A DNA stretch of 64,000 nt from Pseudomonadota bacterium (GTDB taxonomy: Bacteria > Pseudomonadota > Alphaproteobacteria > Rhodobacterales > Rhodobacteraceae), in assembly GCA_038533575.1 (NCBI GenBank), contig JBCAYL010000001.1:124001-188000 (forward strand), read 5' to 3'. Under the pieces are notes generated by a model. The model was not told where the DNA came from and ran no database searches. It saw nothing but the letters and a program-made list of their open reading frames with translations. The translations under genes were made by a program, and so were the position numbers. Below are positions 59,111 to 64,000 of this stretch, piece by piece; within the stretch, counting starts at the first letter, position 1; each line of letters starts with the position of its first letter.

Positions 59111-60223
59111 TCAGGCGCCCGGCGGCGGCGGGGGCGGCATGATTGTGAAGAGCTGCGCGAGCTCGGTGACGTCCTCGGCGCGCTTCCATCCATCTTGGCC
59201 CTGGGTCCAGACGAAGGTCTCGCGGGTCAGCCCGCCATTGCCTGCCATCTCCGCGAGCCGCGCCTTCGAGTAGGGGCCTTTCGTGGCGCCGTTTTCGGCG
59301 ATGTGCCAGACGTGCTCCACCGGCGGCGGGGGCGGGGCCATGGGGGCTCCAGCGGCTGCGTGCTGCGCCCCTTGCCCCATACCGCCCATCATCATGTTGC
59401 CCATCTGCATGCCGAGACCGGCACCCATGCCCATGCCCATGGCATCGCCGGCCGAGCCGCCCGCGCCCATGGCCTCGGCGGCCTTGTACTTCAGATGATC
59501 GTCGAGATTGCCGGTGATCCCGCGGGACGTGCGCTCGTCGAGCGCCTTTTCCACGGCGGGCGGGAGCGAGATGTTCTCGATGTAGAACTCGGGCACCGAG
59601 AGGCCGTAGCTCGTGAGGGTCGGCGTGATGGCCTCCGCGATGAGCTTGCCCACGTCGCCGGTATTTGCGGCCATGTCGAGGACGGGGATGCCGCTCCGCG
59701 CGATGGCTTGCGAGAATTCCTGCACGATGATGTTGCGGATCTGGAAGCTGATCTCGTCGGTGGTGAACTCGCCGTCGGTGCCCACGATCTCGGTCATGAA
59801 GCGCGCGGGGTCGGTGACGCGGATCGCATAGGTCCCGAAGGCGCGGAGCCGGGTCGGCCCGAATTCCGGATCGCGCAGCATGATCGGGTTCTTCGTGCCC
59901 CATTTCAGATCGGTGAAGCGGTTGGTGGCGACGAAGTAGATCTCGCTCTTGAACGGGCTCTTGAAGCCGTGATCCCAGTGCTGGAGCGAGGTCATGATGG
60001 GCATGTTGTTGGTCTCGAGCATGTAGAGACCGGGGGTGAAGACATCGGCGAGCTGGCCCTCATGGATGAAGACGGCCGACTGCGCCTCGCGCACGGTGAG
60101 CTTGGCGCCGTACTTGATCTCGTGGCCCTCGCGCTCGAAGCGGAAGACCATGGTGTCGCGCGTGTCGTCGGTCCATTCGATGACGTCGATGAACTGGCCG
60201 GAGAGAAAATCGAAGATGGGCAT
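59111..60223 (-). CDS. SPFH-domain membrane scaffold protein with GYF-like C-terminus
   Basis: A 370-residue protein without a membrane segment. Residues 1-250 are an SPFH/band-7-type domain (MPIFDFLSGQFIDVIEWTDD, RAFGTYAIRVTDPARFM and QEFSQAIARSGIPVLDMA). A linker of about 255-300 is extremely Met- and Gly-rich, then Pro-rich. A GYF_2-like domain ends the protein (VWHIAENGATKGPYSKARLA, then FVWTQGQDGW). Homologues are often annotated as virion-core-like (YdjL) proteins. It follows the DUF2927 gene by 34 bases. Likely role: organising a membrane-stress complex with TelA/XpaC. Confidence 0.88.
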   Translation of the reverse strand: MPIFDFLSGQFIDVIEWTDDTRDTMVFRFEREGHEIKYGAKLTVREAQSAVFIHEGQLADVFTPGLYMLETNNMPIMTSLQHWDHGFKSPFKSEIYFVATNRFTDLKWGTKNPIMLRDPEFGPTRLRAFGTYAIRVTDPARFMTEIVGTDGEFTTDEISFQIRNIIVQEFSQAIARSGIPVLDMAANTGDVGKLIAEAITPTLTSYGLSVPEFYIENISLPPAVEKALDERTSRGITGNLDDHLKYKAAEAMGAGGSAGDAMGMGMGAGLGMQMGNMMMGGMGQGAQHAAAGAPMAPPPPPVEHVWHIAENGATKGPYSKARLAEMAGNGGLTRETFVWTQGQDGWKRAEDVTELAQLFTIMPPPPPPGA

Positions 60224-60257
60224 GGGCGGGCTCCTGAACTCTGGAGGTGATCTTGGG

Positions 60258-61196
60258 TCAGACGGGGCCGGCGCCGAGCTGTTCGGCGGCCAGGCGGCGG
60301 ATAAGGGGGGCGGCTTCGGCGGCGGCGATGCCTGCTGGCAGGCGGCGGTCGTAGAGGATCGCGAGGAGGAGTTCGTCGTGCCGCGTGAGCAGCGCGAATT
60401 CCTCGTCGTCGTTGAAGATCGAGGGCCGCGCGCGGGGGCTGTCATTCGGCAGCCCGAGGCCCTGGGCCACCTCCTCGTGAAGGCAGGAACGCCAGGAGGC
60501 GGGCGGCAGCTCTTGCCGGATGATGGCCACGGCGCGGGTGTAATTGGCGCTGCGCGATCCCGAGAACGCGATGACAAGGCAATAGACGGAGCGGGGCAGG
60601 TCGCGCACGGTGGCGGCCGTGGTCTCGTCGAAGCCGCGGATCGTGCTTGCAAGCGTGGGCGCCAGCGCACGGCGCTCGTCCTCGTTGACCACGTATACGG
60701 AGAAATTCTCCCCGCCGCTGCCCACGTAGCTGATCGGGTGACCGGTGACGGTGGCGAGGCGGCGCGCGTAGTCCCGCGCCTGCATCTCCTGACGCGCGCG
60801 GTCCTCCCCGGGCACGCTCGCCCCGAAGCGGAGACCGATGCGCACGGGGCCGGACCATTTGCGCAGCACCGTGGGCACCGGCGCGGCACCCACGCGGATC
60901 TCGTTGCCCGGATTCTCGTCAAAGAGTGCGATGGCGAGGAAATTCTCCGCCAGCGTGCGCTCGTTGAAGGGCGCATCCACAGTGCCGCCATCCGTCCTCA
61001 GGAGCCCGCGCACGCGCTGGCCTTGTTCGAGGCGCGTGTAGAACGCCGCCAGCCGCAGGCTTTCCTCGCTGGGCGCGGGCGCAACCGCGGCGGGCGGGCG
61101 GGCCGTGGGGCGCACGGAGTTCTCGAGGCCGCCTTCCGCGACCTCGCAGCCCGCCAGCGCGACACTGGCCAAAAGGAGGGCGGCGCGTGCCTTCAC
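60258..61196 (-). CDS. DUF2927 lipoprotein
   Basis: A 312-residue protein with signal MKARAALLLASVALAGCEV (lipobox Cys at residue 17). The C-terminal two-thirds is the DUF2927 domain, with CLVIAFSGSRSANYTRAVAI and the zincin-like stretch CLHEEVAQGLGLPNDSPRAR; the HExxxxxGL pattern suggests a metal-binding protease-like site. GTG start overlaps the telA stop (GTGA). Periplasmic and probably membrane-anchored. Function unknown. Confidence 0.88.
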   Translation of the reverse strand: MKARAALLLASVALAGCEVAEGGLENSVRPTARPPAAVAPAPSEESLRLAAFYTRLEQGQRVRGLLRTDGGTVDAPFNERTLAENFLAIALFDENPGNEIRVGAAPVPTVLRKWSGPVRIGLRFGASVPGEDRARQEMQARDYARRLATVTGHPISYVGSGGENFSVYVVNEDERRALAPTLASTIRGFDETTAATVRDLPRSVYCLVIAFSGSRSANYTRAVAIIRQELPPASWRSCLHEEVAQGLGLPNDSPRARPSIFNDDEEFALLTRHDELLLAILYDRRLPAGIAAAEAAPLIRRLAAEQLGAGPV

Positions 61197-62377
61197 TTCG
61201 TGGAGGCAGCCGTGCCCACGGCGTAGCCCGAGCCCGTCCCGGAGGACTTCGCCTTGGCCAGCGTCTCGCGGAGCTCCTTTTCCATGTTCTGGAGTTCGAC
61301 TTCCGCGGCGGCGCGCTTCTTCTTGCCCTCGTCGGCGATCTGGAGGCTTTCCTCGATTGTGGCCACGAGATCGGCATTGGCCTGCTTGACGGCCTCGATG
61401 TCGAAGACGCCGCGCTCCATCTCCTCGCGCACGACCTTGTTCGTTTCGCGCAGGTTGGCGGCATTGGCCTTCAGGAGCTCGTTCGTCAGGTCATTGGCGT
61501 CGCGCACGGCCTCGGCGGCCTCGCGGCTCCGCTGGATGGTGACGGCCTGCGCGAGCTGCGTCTCCCAGAGGGGCACCGTGTTGACGAGGGTGGAGTTGAT
61601 CTTCGTCACGAGCGACTTGTCGTTTTCCTGCACGAGACGGATCGAGGGGAGCGACTGCATCGTCACCTGCCGCGTGAGCTTGAGGTCGTGGACCCGGCGC
61701 TCGAGATCGTCGCGGGCCGCGCGAATGTCGCGCACCTCCTGGGAGCGGATGAGCTTGTCTTCTTCCGCGGCGGCTTCCACGGCGGCCTCGGCGGCGGGGA
61801 TGTCCTTCTCGTCGAGCTCTTTGATCTTGGCCTCGCCGGCGGCGATGTAGAGGCCAAGCTCGTCGTAGAATTGCAGCGTTTTCTCGTAGAGCACGTCGAG
61901 GCTCTCGATGTCCTTCAAAAGCGTGTGCTCATGCTCGAGCAGGTTGCCCGTGATCTTGTCGATCTGGCCCTGCACCTCTTCGTAGCGGGCGACGAAATTG
62001 GCCATGGGCGCGGCGCGCCCGAGGAGGCGCTCCCAGAAGCTGCGCTTGCGCCGGGTGTCGAGCTCGGAGACGGAGAAGCCCCGGATCGTGGTCACGATCT
62101 GACGCAGCGAGTCGCCGGCTGGGCCCACATCCTTGTTCTTGACGCCCGCCAGCATGGACTGGGAGATTTCCTGCAACTCGGCCTGCGCCGCGGAGCCGAA
62201 TTCCACGATGGACTGCGTGTTCTTGACGTCGATCTCGGCCACGCGCTTGGCGATCTCGGGCTCCGCCGTCTCGTTGACAGGCACGAGCGCGTTCGACGGT
62301 TCGGGCAGCACGACGGCGGTGACTTTTTCCACGTCGGCCAGGGCGGCCTCTGCACGGGTGCGGACGTCTTCTTTCAT
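61193..62377 (-). CDS. telA: TelA family protein (toxic anion resistance family)
   Basis: A 394-residue soluble, mostly helical protein with the TelA family regions MLAGVKNKDVGPAGDSLRQI and VQGQIDKITGNLLEHEHTLL near the N-terminal half and QSLPSIRLVQENDKSLVTKI, then TVPLWETQLAQAVTIQRS in the middle. Coiled-coil-like stretches span much of the chain. The name comes from a plasmid tellurite locus; in chromosomes it is usually paired with XpaC, as here, and linked to envelope stress. Start at 62377 follows AGAGGGACC. Confidence 0.92.
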   Translation of the reverse strand: MKEDVRTRAEAALADVEKVTAVVLPEPSNALVPVNETAEPEIAKRVAEIDVKNTQSIVEFGSAAQAELQEISQSMLAGVKNKDVGPAGDSLRQIVTTIRGFSVSELDTRRKRSFWERLLGRAAPMANFVARYEEVQGQIDKITGNLLEHEHTLLKDIESLDVLYEKTLQFYDELGLYIAAGEAKIKELDEKDIPAAEAAVEAAAEEDKLIRSQEVRDIRAARDDLERRVHDLKLTRQVTMQSLPSIRLVQENDKSLVTKINSTLVNTVPLWETQLAQAVTIQRSREAAEAVRDANDLTNELLKANAANLRETNKVVREEMERGVFDIEAVKQANADLVATIEESLQIADEGKKKRAAAEVELQNMEKELRETLAKAKSSGTGSGYAVGTAASTK

Positions 62378-62522
62378 GGTGGTCCCTCTGTTGGCGGTGG
62401 CCCCGTTTTTCTCGGCGGGGCCTTGGTCAAATACCCTGGCTCGTGGCTTGGGTGGTGGCCCGACGGGGCCGGTTAATGAAAGCCCTCGCGGGGCAGTTGA
62501 AAATGCGCCCTCTCGGACGGGC

Positions 62523-63401
62523 TCACTGCACACCCTCCCGGGCGAGGCGATCGCGGAGCACCTTGATCTCGATATCCATGTCGGTGCGGTTGTCGGTCAT
62601 GAGTTTCTCCGTCTTCGCGGCGAAATTCCCGTCCAGATCATCGAGGAGCGCGAGATATTGCGCCTTGTCCTCGGGCTTCGGCTGGCGGCCGTAGAGATCG
62701 GAGAACTTGAGCGTCGCGTCGCGCGCGCCCATCAAATAGACGCCGAGAAACTTCCTTGCGGCGGTGAGATCGCGCGGATCTTCCTCAACGGTGCGAAACA
62801 TCTTGCGCGCGGTGGCCTGGAAGGCGGCGACGCGGCGCTCGAGCCCGCGGTCCTTCAGCCCGGCGATGGCCGTGGTCATGGAGCCCAGATAGGCCTCCGC
62901 CTCGTCCACCACCCGCGCCACGCGGTCCTGCTGGAACTGGTCGATGCCCTCTGCGCCCTTGTCGCTCAGCGGGTCAAGCCCGAAGGCCCCGAGATGGAGC
63001 GCCGCGCCCACCGCGCCCACGACGACCGCAGGGAAGGCGCCCATGGTCGCCAGCGACGCCAGCGCGAGCCCCGCCCCGAGCACGGCAGCGCCCGCGATCT
63101 TGCGCGGCATGGCCGGGCGCTTGGCGATGGTGCGCGCAGTGTAGGCCTCCTCGGCCACGAGCCCCTCGCGCGTGAGCCACGCAGCGAGCAGCATGAGCGC
63201 GAGGGCCACGATATTGACGGCGAGCGTCGTGGCACCCGAGCCGAAAAGCGAGAAGACGAGGGGCAGGGGCGCGATGAAGAGAAGATTGACCCGCAGCCCC
63301 ACCGCGGAGGGGCGCGCGCCCTCGTAGGGCGAGCTCGGCGCAGGCCGCGCGTTTTCAGTCGCGCCGCCCTTCGAGTACTTCCCGCCGTAGCGCTCCGCCA
63401 T
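62523..63401 (-). CDS. xpaC: XpaC-family membrane protein (5-bromo-4-chloroindolyl phosphate hydrolysis family)
   Basis: A 292-residue protein with a basic N-terminus (MAERYGGKYSKGG), about four hydrophobic segments over residues 45-150 and a helical C-terminal domain (QFQQDRVARVVDEAEAYLGS, FRTVEEDPRDLTAARKFLGV). The family name refers to an old enzymatic assay and does not establish activity. Adjacent xpaC-telA pairs are widespread. Its ATG overlaps the stop of the 27-residue peptide gene by one base (TGATG). Confidence 0.88.
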   Translation of the reverse strand: MAERYGGKYSKGGATENARPAPSSPYEGARPSAVGLRVNLLFIAPLPLVFSLFGSGATTLAVNIVALALMLLAAWLTREGLVAEEAYTARTIAKRPAMPRKIAGAAVLGAGLALASLATMGAFPAVVVGAVGAALHLGAFGLDPLSDKGAEGIDQFQQDRVARVVDEAEAYLGSMTTAIAGLKDRGLERRVAAFQATARKMFRTVEEDPRDLTAARKFLGVYLMGARDATLKFSDLYGRQPKPEDKAQYLALLDDLDGNFAAKTEKLMTDNRTDMDIEIKVLRDRLAREGVQ

Positions 63402-63484
63402 CAGACGCCCCCCGTGATCGACACGGTGAGGATCAGCACGATGAGGAGCAGCCAGCTCAGGTTTTGCAGCGCTTTACCGGACAT
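63401..63484 (-). CDS. 27-residue single-pass membrane peptide coupled to xpaC
   Basis: MSGKALQNLSW is followed by a continuous hydrophobic segment (LLLIVLILTVSITGGV). ATG at 63484 is preceded by GAGGGG at good spacing, and the stop TGA overlaps the xpaC ATG by one base, so the pair is tightly coupled. One membrane helix with a short charged N-terminus fits regulatory or leader peptides of membrane complexes. Short enough to be missed by standard gene finders. Confidence 0.6.
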   Translation of the reverse strand: MSGKALQNLSWLLLIVLILTVSITGGV

Positions 63485-63547
63485 TGCCCCTCACTCGTCT
63501 CCATGCACTTTACCATAGGTATGACGGCCGTGAACTACCAGTTCTCC

Positions 63548-64000
63548 TCATCCATTTTGCGTCGCCGCCCGTTCGGCGGAGAGCTTCCTGCGGTAGCGCG
63601 ACTGGATGATCTCCACGGCGAAAAGCACGATCACCGCGAAGTAGAACGTCGTCTTTGACATGGGCACGATGGCAAAGCCGAAGACGCGGAGCGCGAGGTC
63701 GTTGTCATGGGTCGTGTGGCTGGCCACGTCGGCGCTCACGGCGGATTCGGCCGCATGGGCGGCGGCGACGCCGGCCTCGCCGATGAGCACCACGCCCACG
63801 ATGAGCAGGATAAAGAGCCCAAGCACCTCGTAGGCGCGGTTTTTCTCGATGAAGGCTGTCACCCCGTCAGCGAGGAGCAGCATGGCGAGCCCCGACAAGA
63901 GGATCGCCGTGGCCAGCACGATGAAGACATCCGTGATCGCGATGGCCGACAGGACCGAATCGAAGGAAAAGATCAGGTTCATCAGTACGATGAGGGTGAT
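63548..64000 (-). CDS. TerC-family membrane protein (5' end outside window)
   Basis: The last 150 residues of a TerC-family integral membrane protein. The frame continues to the right edge, so the start lies outside. Seen are LMNLIFSFDSVLSAIAI, where the membrane-embedded Asp is characteristic of TerC, ADGVTAFIEKNRAYEVLGL and AIVPMSKTTFYFAVIVLF, with four hydrophobic segments. TerC proteins are implicated in metal ion (Mn, Ca) flux and stress resistance. Its 63-base gap to the 27-residue peptide gene suggests a shared transcript with xpaC. Confidence 0.88.
   Translation of the reverse strand: MTLIVLMNLIFSFDSVLSAIAITDVFIVLATAILLSGLAMLLLADGVTAFIEKNRAYEVLGLFILLIVGVVLIGEAGVAAAHAAESAVSADVASHTTHDNDLALRVFGFAIVPMSKTTFYFAVIVLFAVEIIQSRYRRKLSAERAATQNG

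Noticed and set aside
61193-64000. Dedicated tellurite resistance operon
   Set aside because: TelA and TerC family names come from tellurite plasmids, but these chromosomal homologues with XpaC do not show the TerZABDE set, so I do not claim tellurite resistance.

Overview
The window is high-GC (roughly two-thirds G+C by eye), densely packed alphaproteobacterial chromosome. It looks like Rhodobacteraceae/Roseobacteraceae. The reasons are the cytochrome aa3 order ctaC-ctaB-small protein-ctaG-ctaE-surf1 followed by thrC and an M16 peptidase, the cpa/Tad pilus genes with Asp-Trp type Flp pilins, and many 1-4 base start/stop overlaps. I see no rRNA, tRNA, CRISPR array, insertion sequence, integrase or prophage. 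This is best read as core chromosome with a few accessory modules.

Layout. (1) 1-1584: C-terminal part of a large polytopic membrane protein, possibly a GT-C glycosyltransferase. (2) 1581-13126, minus strand: a Tad/Flp pilus locus of five small pilin-like genes, cpaB, cpaC, an OmpA-like lipoprotein, cpaE, cpaF, tadB, tadC, two TPR lipoproteins and the prepilin peptidase cpaA. Three hairpin terminators divide it into several transcripts. No TadE/F/G minor pilin genes are seen. (3) 13494-18839: a lytic transglycosylase, then a module resembling decaprenylphosphoryl-arabinose synthesis: a HAD-UbiA fusion, DprE2-like SDR, DprE1-like FAD oxidase and an LPG-synthase-like flippase candidate. (4) 19019-29444: GNAT, two tiny membrane proteins, succinyl-CoA:3-ketoacid CoA-transferase, a monooxygenase-like protein, TrkH, topoisomerase I, DprA, an unknown membrane protein and TldD.

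(5) 29626-37129: cytochrome c oxidase subunits II and III and assembly factors, threonine synthase, M16 protease and an acetyltransferase, in close or overlapping order. (6) 37165-51929: housekeeping and transport genes (MBL-fold protein, GlcD-like oxidase, Apt, LysE, MtnP, Sel1 protein, SulP, flavin reductase, LrgAB, PtsP, MFS). (7) 52131-55048: lysC, SDR, DUF1178 and NUDIX. (8) 55177-64000: a deacetylase-fold protein, a zinc-ribbon membrane protein with a b-type cytochrome, an HxlR regulator, and a minus-strand module TerC, 27-residue membrane peptide, XpaC, TelA, DUF2927 lipoprotein and SPFH-GYF protein.

The two most system-like regions are the putative lipid-linked arabinose module beside the Tad locus and the TerC/XpaC/TelA/SPFH membrane-stress module at the right edge. 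The first suggests, as a hypothesis only, that an arabinofuranose-type sugar decorates the pilus or another surface structure, with the protein at 1-1584 as one possible transferase. The second resembles Ter-linked stress systems known from comparative genomics, and its tiny peptide translationally coupled to xpaC is easily missed.
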